Positions 33,674 to 48,600 of a stretch of 64,000 nt of DNA are shown piece after piece. The stretch's first letter is position 1. Each line of letters starts with the position of its first letter. The position numbers and the translations under genes are program-made. Origin of the DNA: Rhabditoides inermis (Eukaryota > Nematoda > Chromadorea > Rhabditida > Rhabditidae); assembly GCA_963966185.1 (NCBI GenBank), contig CAWZYM010000122.1, positions 157,001 to 221,000 of the forward strand. The letters are read 5' to 3'. Under the pieces are notes generated by a model. The model had not been told where the DNA came from, ran no database searches, and saw only the letters and a program-made list of their open reading frames with translations.

Positions 33674-36600
33674 ATGGCGGAGGCGCTGGCCAGTTTCGTC
33701 GCCGACAACTTCACATCCGCCGAAGAAGTGACCCCCGAGTGGGTCGCCAACACGTGAGTATTCATATTGTTTTATTAAGAAATTACACACTGTGGGATAG
33801 AACTCGCGGCTTTAGCGCGCAAACATTAGAGACAGGTGGTTGTGTTAGAGCACTTCGAGATGTAAACTGTAAGCGAAGTATGATCGAATCATCGGTGTGG
33901 CACAGACTAAGTTGCGTTCTCATTATCCCATTTCAGATACGAGTCCAACTTCACGGACTTTGAGGCGACGAGCGCCGGCCTGAAGCTGTCACTCTACGAA
34001 GACGAGCACATCACCAAGCTACAAGCATGTGCGCCGTTGTTTGATTCTTGTCTACTTCGCCTTGTTACGCATGTATTTTCAGTATGCCAGCAGCTGTCCA
34101 AGTACGCGATCAAGGTGAACAGCGCCGACATATGGAAGGTGCTCGCGGAGAGAAAGGTGCGTGGCTAGTACACTAGTGTATCATTGATTTATCGATTATC
34201 GATTGATTCTAGGTGTCGGGCAAGCAGCTCTCTGTCATGCTGTGGTACGCCGTCGAAGGAGCGCTCAAAGAACGAATGTGAGTGATTCGGATTGGACACA
34301 TATGGTTCACAATGTTGTTTGGATTACGATATTGTGATGAAATCAAGTAGGAAATCAATAATTCAATAATGTTCAGCGACGCGTCCGATCTATCTGCCGG
34401 AGCGGCGGGCGCGGTCGGCTACCTCGCACTGTGCAGCATCAAGGGAGCCAGCTCGGCCGCCTACAACCCCTACTTCTACCAGGTGCGCTTTTCCTTCCTC
34501 TCTACTTCTGCAGTCATATTAATCATCAAATACTACATTGCTATCCTCCCTTCTGTGCTTCTGTGTTCTTTTTTATTATGCCGTCATACTGACTACTGTA
34601 GGATTGTGTGTGCTTCCAGATAACTCATCATGCTACCATTGTATGTACATGTCTGAATCAGGCTGATAAACAAACAACTGACTACTTTGTGTGCGACGTT
34701 CCTCCTCTCTCCTCGTTCCTCCATCATCGTCTTCTCATCCCCCACTTATCTGACTCTTCCAGAAATGCATCGAGGTGTTTCGGCGCGCGTATCGTCTCTA
34801 CGCTGCAGACGGAGCAGCGACCAATGGTGATTATTGATTGATTGTTGTTGTTTACTCCTCATCCAGCCCCGAAGCGTGGCGGGAAGGCGACTCGCGGCGG
34901 CGGCAGGGGACGCGGAGCGAAGAGGAGCCAGGCACAGGAGATGATGGACGAGAGTGAGTCTGCACTTCTCACTTCTGAACTGTTGGGACATGTTTCGCGT
35001 AGTTGTGATCAAGATGGTTGTTCGTCAACATAGAGAAAGAAACTACAAAATGTCGCAGCTATGAACATGACGTCTGCCGGTCCGAACGTGTCTCGCTCCA
35101 CGCTGCGGGAGCTGCTCGAAGACGCTTGCGACGCGCTGTACATGTTCCTGGGCAACAGTGAGTCGAATCTCTCTGCCTCTCTCCATCTTCTTTTCCTTTC
35201 TTTCTCCATCATCTTTCTCTCTCATAGTGCTACGCAAAATAGATTTTCCACACTATTCAGTTTCATAGTTTCGAATGCTGAATTGCAGTCGCCCTGTCGT
35301 CTAACCGCGAGGCTGCTGTTCTGACGGCGGATCTGGTGCGCGAAGTGATGCGCATCGACTGGAACAAGACGGCCAAGGTGAGCGGAGGGAAGACCTAGAT
35401 TGGAAATGAACAAGTGCCTATAACACTTTGTAGGATTGTAGGATGTGGGATGACTCTATGCTGGTGGGAAGAAGGAGACAGCGGTTGACTGAAACATTGT
35501 GGGGTGTAGATGGCCAAGATATGCGGAGGGAAGACATCTGTTGACGAATAGATAAGCGCCTAGTAACATGGTAGGACGTGTGCAAAACCAAAACAATGTA
35601 TGAAATGGGGCTGTTATTCTCGTGTTCTTCCTGCAGGTCTCGCCCGTCTCCTCGTACTCGCAGCTGTCGGATCTGTCGGTGTGCGAGAAGGCGCTGGCAC
35701 TCTCCCACAGACTCGCGGAGAACAAGCACGGCAGGGGAGGGGAGCTGGTGAGTGAGGGGGGCAGTGATGTGTAGCGGGATAAGTTGTGGAGAAGAAGAAG
35801 TGGGTGGATGCAGGGTCTCCAGTGTTCAGTGGTCATAATAGTTTAGCGTAGAAGATAAAATTAAGGAAAAGTACGAATACGCCCTTTTCATTATACTATG
35901 TTGCGTATCTTGCGTGGAATATAATAAGGTTTAGAAAAAAATTGCATTCTGCTTGTTGGATATGGTCGTGTTGCAACGTATTTCCTACGTATGTTTATGC
36001 AATGTGCAGATGTCATGTTTCGCTATAACGATTTCGGATCTCATTCTGACTCTCTCATGCGTGCAATATGTACATGAATAAGCGATTCTGGATAAACACT
36101 TGATTTGATGTTGACTGTGCTTGCAGGTGTACTCTCGTATTGTGATGCCGCGCCTGGCGCTCTGGTCGCTCGACACGCTGTTCCCCGTGCCTGGAGTCAT
36201 CCCCGTCGCACTGGTCGGATGGAAGGAGGCTATGGTAATCTACTTCCTTTCAAGGAGCTCAATTTTTATAGAAAGACTAACGTAGAACTGATGAGAGCAC
36301 ACGATTGGTTTTGACACCTTACACAATGTTATAATAGTCTTTATCTGCCAAGAGAGATTAGAGACACCGTAACACAACAGGAAATGTACAATGCGGCGAA
36401 TATTGAGCTGATCCTAGGCTATCTGTATCGAACAGGATCTACGTTTGTCTAGGTCCGTTTTATCGAGGCTCGCGCTGCGTCGGCCAGTGATCAGGAGCTC
36501 AACGTGATTCTTATGGTGGGGATTTCTGTGTTTTTATTTTTGATAAATTCGCGTGTCTCAGGTGCTGGACACTATCTTTGTGCGTTCGCCGGATCGCTCC

Positions 36601-37671
36601 GAGTACCGCCTCAAGATTGCGCAGATGATGGTCGAAGTGGTTTCCGTGCTGCCTTCGCACACTCAACAGGTGTGCTTTGTTTATGCTTACCGGTATGAGA
36701 GTATTGTTGCCCTTATCGCGTGGTTATTCGCTGTATTCGCTGGAGGCGCGGGCTTGACACTGCTCTCTCGGCGTCCGCTGTCAGACTCCCATGTGGTCTA
36801 GTGGTTAGGATTCGTGGTTTTCACCCACGCGGCCCGGGTTCGATTCCCGGCATGGGAATTTCATTTTGCAAAATTTGCGTGATGGTATACCCTCATTATT
36901 AGATAGTAAATGAACGATGAGAGTATGTTCATAGTTGTTTACACATTTCATAATATATTTTACAGGAGTTTGTGCAGCGTGTGCACCGTCTCGCCAACAA
37001 CACGAAGACGAGTCTGCGCACGCTGTCGATTGAGATTGTGCCCCTGCTTCTGTCTACGATCGGTGAGAGGATTTTGCTATAGTTTTCTTCAGAGAGACAG
37101 TTGGGGGCATTGTACATTTGACTACAGAAATGAAGATACTCATTTTCCGTGCGGGACCACGCACCGGGGCCGGGCAGTTGGTGAAAATGATCTCGTGCCC
37201 TTCCAATTGCGTCCAGAAATGAGCATGCGCTTTCTAAATTGCAGCCTGCGAGATCATTTTCATTGACTGCCCGGTGTGTGGTCCCGCACGGAAAATGAGT
37301 ATCTTCATTTCTGTAGTCAAATGTACAATGCTCCCAACTATCTACCTGAAGAAAACTATAGTTTGTTTATATAAAACTTTTTTTTATAGAGGAAGTGAGA
37401 AAGTCTCGAAAAATTGTAGGGAACATTTATTTTAGTCTTTGTATAGGATGCGAAACATATGTGTCAAGTCTCAAGTATGAAACATTGAAATAACAGCAAA
37501 TACGCACTTGACTTTACAGGTCAGCTCAGTGGATCCGAACAGATGAATGGGAGTTTTAGATTACTGAGTCATGTTGTATTCTCATTTGCAGACCGCGCCG
37601 TGTTGTCGGAGCGACCGCCCGAGAAGCGCGCCGATCCCAACGAGACCAAGGCGGCAGACAAGACGGTGCGA

Positions 37672-37721
<50 letters not shown>

Positions 37722-39261
37722 AGCCGTTTAGAAGAACCAGACTCGCGCCGGTGACTCTTCCGATGAGGAGATGGACGATGGGGAGAAGAAGGATGGAGAT
37801 GAGGAGGAGGAGGAGGAGAAGGATGTGAGTCGGACGAAGGGTACATAGTGCTTGTGCTCCTTAATTTTCCGCATTGATATCATGGTAATGTACATGCTCA
37901 TTTCAGGTGAACACCGAGGAGGAGATCGCGGAAGAGGACCGCCGTCTTGCCGCCGAAAGGGAGAAGAAGAAGGGACAGAAGAAGAAGAAGAAGTGGGTGG
38001 ATGCAGGGTCTCCAGTGTTCAGTCGTCATAATGGTCTGGCGTGGAAGGTGAAATTGAAGAAAAGTACGAGTACGCTCTTTTCATTATACTATGTTGCGTA
38101 TCTTGCGTGGAATAGAATAATGTTTAGAAAAAATATAGTTGTGATATCCCATCAGTCACTGCCACAAATAGTAATTGCATGCGAATGAAAGTGATGGTGT
38201 GTTGTTCAGCCGCGGTCCTGCCGAGCCGGTGGACCCGCTGCCGGCCCTCTACACGATTGTCATACGGTCCTGTCTCGACAAGGTAGGGGAGAGGGAGAGA
38301 GGGAGAGGGAGAGAGAGAGAGATCGATTCCAGAACTCTACTGTCCGCTCGCGCGCGGTGCAGCAGCTGGCGGGGGTGCTGGACGACAGACACCACTGCGA
38401 GGGAGTGATCGCCGCCGGACAGAAGCTGGTGAGGGGGAAGGACACCTTGGGAAGGACACCTCTTCGAAACACCTTTGGGCAACCGAAGAATCAACTCAGA
38501 CATTAGAGGGGGAGTGTCGATGATATGTTTTATGTATCGCTGAAACGTAAATGTGCGTGAAACAACGTTATTTTGACGTGTGTTGTGCAGTAGTGTTTGG
38601 TGAAGTGGTGTCTGCTGTCATTTCCTAATTACCACACTATTTGAACTGAAACAATTATTCATCTTTGCAGCTCGAGTCGTGTCCGAAGATCTTCTCCGGA
38701 GAGGATGGAGATGAGGAGGAGGAGGACGAGGGAGTGGATGTGGTGAGTGGGGGAGGAGAGGGGAGGGGAGATAGTGGAGAGATTATTTCCTTCTTTCTTG
38801 CAGCAAACCTCGCTGAACGCGTCGGACCTGGAGATTGAGAACCTGGTACTGCACATTGTGCTGCAGCTGATGGACGATGACAAGGTGAGTAGAGGATAGA
38901 GGAAGAGGAGCGTGGTCCTTACTCTTCCAAGGGAAAGGATTCGGAGCAATTCGTATGCGTGGGCGTGGTAGGTGCAGAGAGCATGCTTATATTTATATAG
39001 GCGTGTAGATTGCTTTATTGACACCTGCAACTGCTTGTCTCGATATGGTTTAATCGTGAAACATATAATAGTTTTTTTTTTGGCTCAGAATGTGTGATAT
39101 ATATTTAAATTGTTTTTAACAGATGTGATATTGAATGGCGAATGATGACTGTGTGACAGGCTGCTGTGCGCAAGTCGTCTCTCCAGTCGATGCTCGCTCT
39201 GTTTCCCGCCCTACAGACTGCAGAGGAGTGCGAGGACGCGATCGCCAAGCTCAAGGTGCGT

Positions 39262-39300
<39 letters not shown>

Positions 39301-40077
39301 GAGGACTTGTTCAGCGTCGTTGCGTGGACGCCCTTCCGATGGTTCGCCGCCAGGCTGCCGAGTGTGTCACGGGACTGCTCCGCGATGAGAAGCACCCGTG
39401 AGTGATTGGCTGGATTGCTGGATTGAGCTGGATTGCTGGATTGATTATCGTTGCATATTTTTGGTTTTGGTCAGGAGAGAGGGTGAAACCTATTTGGTAT
39501 TTGTGTGTCGGGGGAAACTTGAAAATGCACTTGCGAAGATACTAACCGCTGCTGGAAAAAAACAACCACGTTGTTATTGTGGCAGTATGCGCGGTCGTCT
39601 GGAGGAGCTGTGGCTGTGCTCGGTGCTCCCTCAGATTACGGACAGGGAGCAGGCAGTGCAGACGGCATGCGCCAAGACCGTCAACGTGGGTGGTCCTTTT
39701 CTCTCTCCCCCCCCCCCTCTCTCTCTCTCTCTCCCTCTCCCCTTCCACTCACCTCCTTGGCATTGCAAAATAGAGCGTTGCAATGCGCGTGACAGCGTGA
39801 CTCATAGTTCGATGGAATAGATATGAGATAGTGGCGGGTGTATGGATTGCAGGAAGTGATTGTGACTCCGGTGTCTGGCCGGGACACTTCGGACGGCACG
39901 TGGAGTCTGCTGGGGAGGATCGAACAGGAGGACAACCATCGGTGGGTGGGGAGGGAGAGGAGGGGGATAGAGAAGATGGAGAGAGGCTGAGAACGATTGG
40001 CCGTAACCCACCTGAGGTGATTTTCGGCCGATTGTGGGAGAGTAGGAATGGTTGCAGCCTTGCTATTCTCTATGAAT

Positions 40078-40129
<52 letters not shown>

Positions 40130-43100
40130 AGAGAGAGATGGAGAAGGGATTATATGGAATCGTGACTCGCTGATCTAGACTGCCCAGTAGAAAGAGAATG
40201 GGGAACAAGAGGTGGGCTGATGAGGAGAGGGGAGGGGAGGGGAAGATGTCGTGCCCGATTCCAGCCGTCTGCTCCTCCGCGCGCTCTTCCAGCTGAGCAG
40301 CAATGGAGACCTCAAGGTGGGTGTGGGGTTACGGTAAACCATGGGGTCGTTGACTTGACGGATGTGAATCTTCAGGAGCGTGTGGTGGACGTGTTGCTTC
40401 GGAAGCTGGACGAGCTGCCACAGCACAGCGACGTTCTGTGGATGCTGCTCAGCGATATGAGCGTCGTGTTCAAGGTGGGTGGAAGGGTGAGGGGAGGAAA
40501 GAACATGTATGCGTGGGTGCGTGCGTGTGCGCGTGGCGTGAGGTGGTAGAAGACACGGAACTGGATGAATCAAATCTGACTCTCCAGATCCATCCGCAGA
40601 AGTGCCTCGCTGCGTGGAATTCGATCGAGGACGGGCAGACGGACAACAAGGTGAGCAACTATGATTATTAGGGTTTCACTGGGTCCTGTCATAGATACTC
40701 TGTACACCTCTTCTACATAACTTTACTAGTTTCCTGCTTACAGGTGCGCTACGTGGCTCGGATTCTGGCGCAGGGCAGCGACAAGCTGAAGGCGGACGAG
40801 AAGAGGGTGGTGTATGTGGACATGCAGGACAAGATCAAGCACTTCCGGTGAGGGGGAGGGAGGGAGGGAGAGAGAGAGAGAGCGATAGAGAGCAGTTCCG
40901 GTGAGGGGGATAGAAACATATGCAGTACGTTCCTGTCAAATGTCTGCATCATTGACATTTGACTGGAATTGATGATTGGATCGCTTTCTGATTGTTCCCG
41001 GTCCGATTCCGTGGTTTCGTCCTTTTTTGAGATGAGTGGAGTTCGAGTGAAGTGACCTTCACGCAATTAGCTGCTGATACAATTCGAAGGGATTGACTGA
41101 TTGATTGATTCGTATTTGACTGATTTCCCTCCATTTTCAGCATCGACTCTGCGCACATTCCGGCCGTGTTTCTGGCGATGGCCAAGCTGATGGACGCACT
41201 GGGAGAGGAGGCGACGGGGGTGAAGGTGAGGGGGAGAGAGGAGAGGGAGGGAGGGAGGGAAGGAGAGGGAGGGAGTGAGAGGTAGGAAAGGGAGAGAGGG
41301 AGGGAATAAGAGGGAGGAGAGGGAGAGAAAAGGGAAGGAGAGGGAGGGAGAGGGGAGGTGAGAGGGAGGGAGAGGAAGAGGGGGGAGTGAGAGGGAGGAA
41401 AGGGAAGGAGAGAGAGGAGAGGGAGGGAGGGAGAGAGGGAGAAGGATAGATAGGGAGAGATGCTCTTTGCAGGACCTGGAGCGTTTCGGTCGCGGTCTGC
41501 TGGACGCGTGCGCGTCTATGCTGTACAAGATGATGGAGAAGAACCAGCACCACCACGGCGGAGACGAGATGGAGGAGTGGGTGGCGGGGGGAGAAGGCGG
41601 GGTGGAAAAGACACATTGACAGACTGACTGACTGACAGGCACACAGATAATGGCTTGTGTTGTGAATTACAAAAATTATGTATTTCACTTTTTTTGCAAT
41701 CGAACAATGAATTTGTTTTGCAATCAAAGTGGAAGCATAATAACTAGCAAAATTGTTTAAATGTTCGTCTCTAGAGATGATTATTTTCAGCGAAGAGGAC
41801 GAGATCCACGTCACGCGAGCCATCATGACGATTGGAGAGGTGCGGGGTTCTGATTGACCAGTCGGAGTTGTAGTGGGCGGGGCTTAAAGTGACAATTTCA
41901 CTTAAAAATGATATTATACTGATGAAAAGTTAATGGAAACATCAAATAACATCTACTAATCCTGAAAACTAGAACCTTTTTCATAATTTCAAACTCTGAT
42001 AAGTATTTATTACTAATTTATTAGGAAAATTTACAACTCTGTGACAGGGTCTGTCACGAATTCGTAAATTGAAATTACTAATAAATTCTATGAATTCATA
42101 AATTTTTATTACTAATAAATTACCGAGTTATGGTAACAGATTCCGTTATATCACAGAACTATGCGGACATTGAATTCTCCTAGCTGATCCCGTTCTTTCG
42201 ATCATCAAGCGTTCATTTTCGTTTCCTTTTCGTAATACATTCATTAATCTCTATTAAAGCACAATTTACAGAACAAACAACCACAAAGAATGATTAAACA
42301 TATTTATTTATGTACACAACAATAGGGGTCTTGGATCAGGGGATGTTGCTTGTTCTTGAAATCGACGTTTTCTTCTGATTGGAGCCAGTCGTCTTGACTT
42401 GAGAATCTTAAGATGACGCGAAGCACATGACGTTTCGAAGCGGACCCACTGCAAAGATGAATTATCCATCATCATCATCATGAACGAACAATATGATGCA
42501 AACATAATATGTGAACATGACAGGCATTACATACAAATCAGTACATATACAACTAATACTATTCAAATAACCCACTTTATCCATCATCCGAATCTGAAGT
42601 TCGTGCCGGAGGAAACGCACGGCATGATGGCGATGTCCACATTTACAGCTGGAATGCATGTATTTTGATCAACAGTATCAACAACAAAAGTTACCTTTGA
42701 GAAAAACACAATCACATACAAACAAAAAAAATGTGAGAAAGAAGAAAAAGAAAGCTTTTCGAAACGATGAAGGGAACGACAGTACCCTCTGGATTTCTGC
42801 GCGGGACCAAAACAATATTTTGAATTTATTACTAATAAATTAATCATAAATTACTAATAATCTTTGTATTACTCGTAAAATCTATCACTTATTTATTACT
42901 TTCATAAATTAGTCGTACTTTTTTTATTATTACTAAATTTTATCAATAATAAATGGTTTATTACTGATAAATTACTAATATATCAGTAATATTCTTTTGT
43001 TACTAATTTATTACTAATAAATTAGTAGTCGTGTATACCCTAGAACTATTTTTTGCCCCAAAAAATAGTTGATTTTGAATGCTTTATGGGTCAAAAGTGA

Positions 43101-45597
43101 GGTTACATCACAGCTGAGTGTCTAAAACGTCTTGAATGACGGGAAATTTGAAATAAAATTTTGATATGAAATTCAGTTTCAAGCATAAACTGAAGTCGTA
43201 GAAGCCGATAAACATATCCCTATGTGATACGCATCTCGAGTTCAATAGTTATAGCCAGAATTTGTAAAGCGCGCCAATTCAAAATTCAAAATTTTTCCGA
43301 TCGCGGATCAATAAAATTGTCACTTTAAAAATAGTGCAAACCCTGTGCTGCTCACATGCCAGCTCCGAACCGGGGTGTTTAGAGAGCGCCGCATCAGCGT
43401 AACTTACAGACATACGGACGTTTTCTATATATTAGGATTGTAGATTTTAATTGTAATTCTATCAATTTATGATTGAATTTGAGTAATAAGTTGATTTAAA
43501 TTAATTTTTATTTGATTATTGATTGAATTCTCACTGAGTGATCCAGTTGCCAGTTCTCATCTGTGTGACATGCATCGGTTGATTATCGATTGCCTTGGCA
43601 GGTGATCCAGTTCTCACCTGTGTAATTTGTATCGATTGATTATTGATTGATTCGCAGGTGATCCAGTTCTCTCCGGGCACGATCCGACATGCGGATAAGA
43701 TAGTGCACGGTCTAAAGTGGATCATCGCATCGGACGACATTGACAAGAGGATGGAGATGGACAGGAGGGAGTGTGAGTGGGGGAGGGAGGGAGGGAAAGA
43801 GAGAGAGGGAGGGAAAGAGAGAGAGGGAGGGAAAGAGAGAGAGGGAGGGAAAGAGAGAGAGGGAGGGAAAGAGAGAGGGGGAGGGAAAGAGAGAGGGGGA
43901 GGGAAAGAGCGAGGGGGAGGGAAAGAGAGAGAGGGAGAAGAGGGATCGAGGAAGGGATGCAGCGCAGTGCCAAGAGAAGAGATGTAAGTAGATTGACAAT
44001 TTGTGTTAGTTAGGGGCAGAAGGGAATAGGAACTTTCTTTTGGATCTTGTAGTACCAGTGGTATTATTGTACAATTCTGTTTTGATTCATACAGTCTTAC
44101 TGGAACTTGTTATTACTGTTTTATTGTTTTCATTCGCATTGCAGTCGCCAACTCTGCCATTCCGACGCCGGTGCCGACCGTGAATGGGGGAGCGGCGGCG
44201 GCGGGTGGCAGTGCGCAGGGCGGGTGAGTCGAGTCTGGAAGGGACGAGAAACCAGAAAGGCAGGAGGACGATTGCGCAATCAGTCTTTTCTGAAGCCGGT
44301 TTGAAGAATTAAAGGGCAGTTGACGATTGTTGGGCGATTTGAAAGGTATATGTTTCAAAGGAATTTTGGAGTGTTTCGAAGATGGCAAGACAAGACAACG
44401 TAGCAGCCATCGAACGTGGTAGTGGGAGTGTGACATATGACAGTATATTCAACTCTTTCTTTTTTATAACTCTGTTCAGCGAGTCCCGTCCCCCATCTGC
44501 CGCCAGCTGTGTGAGTGGAGCGAGCGCCGCTACTCAGGTGAGCGAGTGATTGTGTTGATGGTGACTTTATTCGAAACTTCCTGCGCAACTGTCTTGGAAA
44601 CACAGCGAAACATGTCATTTGTCATTTGTGCCCGCCCTTGCAGCCGTCGTCTCAGTCTACAGGGTACGCGTCGCAGCAGCCGGTGCTGCCCCCCGGTGTC
44701 ATGGCCGCCGCACAGCAGGGTGCGTGAGAGGGCGAGGGGGAGATACTCTGTCCCCACGTTTGCGTAGACAATGCACCAGTCATGGGTAGACCTGTAGAGA
44801 ATAGGGAGAGAAAGAATGAGAATGGTTGCTTGCAGGCCGGCACGCGCCCCTGTTCACTCCGGCGGTGCGCGCCTACGCAGTGCTCGCCTACGGGAAGTTC
44901 TGCCTGATGGTGAGTTCAAGCGCTTTTTGATTGGGGAACAGTTTCGATTTTGATTATGTAATTGTGAAGTTGCTTGATACAAAAACGCGGAAGAGAGGTT
45001 GTAAGTTGGGAGCGCGTTCTGAGGATTCTCTGTTGAGAAAATTTACGCGCACTTTACAGGACGAGAAGATGGCGAAGGAGGCTGTTCCGGTGTTCGCCAC
45101 CCAGCTCAAGATCAACACGGACCACGTCATCCGCAACAACATAGTGCTCGTCATCTGCGACCTGTGCATCCGGTGAGAGGGGCGGGTCGAAGAGGGGCGG
45201 GGCTTGTGCTGTCTCCTATACTGACTGAGCTCGATTTTGCGATATTTTTAGGGTGTTAAAATAAGATCAATTATGGATTATTCGGGAAGATGGTTGTTAC
45301 TAGATGAATAATTGATGAAGCGTATTTGAAATGGTTTGCAGATACACTCTTCTGGTCGACCGCTACTCGCCGATTGTCGCTGGATGTCTCAAGGTGGGTG
45401 CAGTTATCGATTTATTGATTGATTTGAAACTTGTTCTCTAGAGTGATCGATTTATTGATTGATTTATAGGATCGCTCGACGCTGGTGCGCCACCAGACAC
45501 TTGAGTCGCTCACCAACCTCATCAAGGAGCAGTTCCTCAAGTGGGAGGGACAGGTGAGAAGCGCGCTCTCTTTCCCTCTCTCTCTCTCTTTCTCTTT

Positions 45598-45634
<37 letters not shown>

Positions 45635-48600
45635 AGTGGGCGTGGCGTGAATGGGCGGAACGTATTTCATGTCTTTCAGATCATGTACCGCTTTGTGTCG
45701 ACGATTCTCGACGAGGACAAGAAGATCCGGGAGTACGCCGAGTTTTGTCTGGTGGGTTGAGGGGGCGGAGTGAAAAGGGGCGGAGTTTGCAGTGAATGAC
45801 AGCAATCGAAAACTTGCTGTTCTTCATTCTGCTGTTCTTCATGAAAACGCTTTTGAAATTTCTTTTAAGTGGCATTACTTCATCATAGCGCATTTATGGT
45901 TTTCATTTTGTTCGCTGTTTGCAGAAGGATGTTCTGATGCTGCAGTTTCCGTCGCTGTTCTTCTCGCATTTCATGGAGTGCCTCCTCTACTTCAACGACG
46001 TCGTCAAGAAGTGGATGCCCGGATGTGCGTGATGGGTGTTCTCGAATAATTTATAATAGCAATAACCATAACAGTTATGTCTGATTCATTGAGCAGGAGT
46101 ATTGTCCAATGTTCAACCTTTTTGGCGTAGGTAGACTTTTGATGGATATTTTTCGCGGTTGTTTTCGTTTCCGTTCAGAAACGCCCATGTGAATATTGTG
46201 CGAAACTGTTACATGAATCAAATATTGGTTCTTGTTCAAGCTTCGTTTTCATGGTAGTAATGCAGTGTACAGGGTGTTTTTTTTTCGCGGTTTACGGTTT
46301 TGACTTTGTTTTTTTGCAGGCGACGACCTCGCTGTGTCTTCGAACCTCAAGTTCACCCTATCCGGCCAGAGGAACCAGGCGTCACGCATGACTCTTTACA
46401 AGTTCATGGTGCGTGGTTCTCTCTCCCTCTCTCTCTCCCTCTCCCTCTCCCTCTCTCTCCCTCTCCCTCTCCCTCTCCCTCTCCCTCTCCCCCTCCCTCT
46501 CCCTCTCCCTCTCCCTCTCCCTCCTCCCTCTCCCTCTCCCTCTCCCTCTCCCTCTCCCTCTCCCTCTCCCTCTCCCTCTCCCTCTCCCTCTCCCTCTCCC
46601 CCTCCCTCTCCCACTCCCTCTCTCCCTCTCCCTCTCTCCCTCTCTCCCTCTCTCCCTCTCCCTCTCTCCCTCTCTCTCCTCTCCCTCTCCCTCTCCCTCT
46701 CTCCCTCTCCCTCTCCCTCTCCCTCTCCCTCTTCCTCTTCCTCTCCCTCTCCCTCTCCCTCTCCCTCTCTTATGACGTCACCATATTACGTCATTCAGAT
46801 CGCCACCTTTGACGACAAGCAGAAGTTCATGGTGATGTCCCGTATCGGCGAGGAGGTGCTGTCCCCGATCGCGAGTGGTGAGATGAGACTGCGCGAGCCC
46901 AAGGTGCAACAACTGCTGCAGGACGCCTTTGAGGTACGCAGGGTTATTGATTTATGTGAATAAATCAGTTGATATTATGGTTCATATAAGATTCTGTCGT
47001 CTGAGGAGATGAAGTTGGAGATGTCTGTGGGTCGGAAGGCGGACGACGGAGACGACGACGACGAGCCAGAAGTGCCCAAGGCCATCGAGGTATGTGGAGG
47101 GGGGAGTGGGGAGAACGATACTATTCATCTTGCAAGAGTAAAGAGAAAAACGATAGCGCAACAAAAAAATGCACGCTGGTGTGTATGGATGGAATCCAAG
47201 GTTTTCAATGAAACATGAGATAAAGACACAAGCCATGAGGCCATCGAGGTCTAAAACCTTTGTTTCAAGTGTCAATCAATCAATCGTTCATCATGAATCG
47301 TTATACATGAATATATGACAACACAATCATGATGATGAAGCAACAATTTATTATACCGTCCCGGTCAGACAGTGCGAACATGTATGCCATATTTTTTTCT
47401 ACTAAACGTGTGTTTATTTGTCGAGTGAAATGCGCATGTGATACTGTAGGTTGCGCAATTTGCTTGATGACATGATATCTTTCTAAGGTGGAGAGTTGTG
47501 ATTTGAAGACGGAAGGGTCGTTGATGGAAACTCACGAGGAAGGGATTTCCAAATTACGAAGGTTCTGCTTAACAAAGTGCTAGTACGGCGTGTGTGAGCA
47601 AACGAGGAAAAAAAACGATACATGTAATGAGCAATGCAAGGTGTTAGGCGATACGAATATCTACATTCATCAGCTGAAAATCTACGTATTACAGTAGGAA
47701 CGTCATATAGTGCGCTCGCATATGAGTTTCCCGCTTTTCACGAGAGACATTAGGGTGGTTAGATAAGATCACAGTCCTTTCGATGATATTTTCAAATAGA
47801 ACATACTCTATATTTTTAAATAGAACATACTCACATACGAGACGTCACATCGTGAGCAATGTACAGTTGAGTTGCTATGATAAGACGAAAAGAGATTATC
47901 GTGTTTTCACTCGATGACTTTGTATTGTGACTTTTTTCAAATGTCGCGAACTATACATTAGAACAAGTACTCTCCCTCAATACCAAGAGCGCATATGCGC
48001 AGGTCGTCAATAGTACTCGGAGCCGGAAAAATCGAAGGACAGAGGAGAGTGAGCTCGTTCTCGGTTGCGATATGGCAGGCTGGCATCTGGGGCAGGCAGA
48101 GAATACGTTCACTTAAAGTAGATAATTAGTTATATTTGACATCGTGAAATTGGAGCACTCACGCATAGCAGGTAAACAGCTCGGGGAGGGAGGTGCCGAC
48201 GATAACGAGTTCCTCATCGGACATCGCATGCGACAGAACACTCCCGCCTCTCTCGATCCGAATAGAGGCGAGAACGGAGAGAAGGAGAGTCAGCATGGCG
48301 ATGCTCTGTAGGTATTCACATTCACACGATTCACAGGTCACAGCGCTCTGGAGTACTCATCGCACCTTTGAGTGAAGATTCAACTATACTTCCGACTTCA
48401 CACGTCAACTTCATGTCCAAAAGATACAATATCGATTTGGGTGATACTTGCGCCCTTTTGAGTCGCGATGGACAGCAGCTTTTCACACTTATCATTCGAA
48501 CCATGTGAAATGAAACCTGGCTCACCATCTCGTCATTCTCTCCTGTCTGCACTCTTGTGGCAAGCTCTCTCGCATACTTGACGAGCATGGGTACTGTGGC

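Noticed and set aside
33231..33731. 166-codon open frame overlapping the hcp-6 start
   Set aside because: It uses another frame than the conserved M-A-E-A-L-A-S-F-V exon and has no recognisable composition or splice support.
43777..43945. Regular spaced repeats considered as a CRISPR-like array
   Set aside because: Units are contiguous purine repeats without unique spacers, in a eukaryotic intron.
46300..46963. Open frames of S-L-P/S-P-S repeats in hcp-6
   Set aside because: They are CCCTCT hexanucleotide repeats inside an intron bordered by clear hcp-6 exons.
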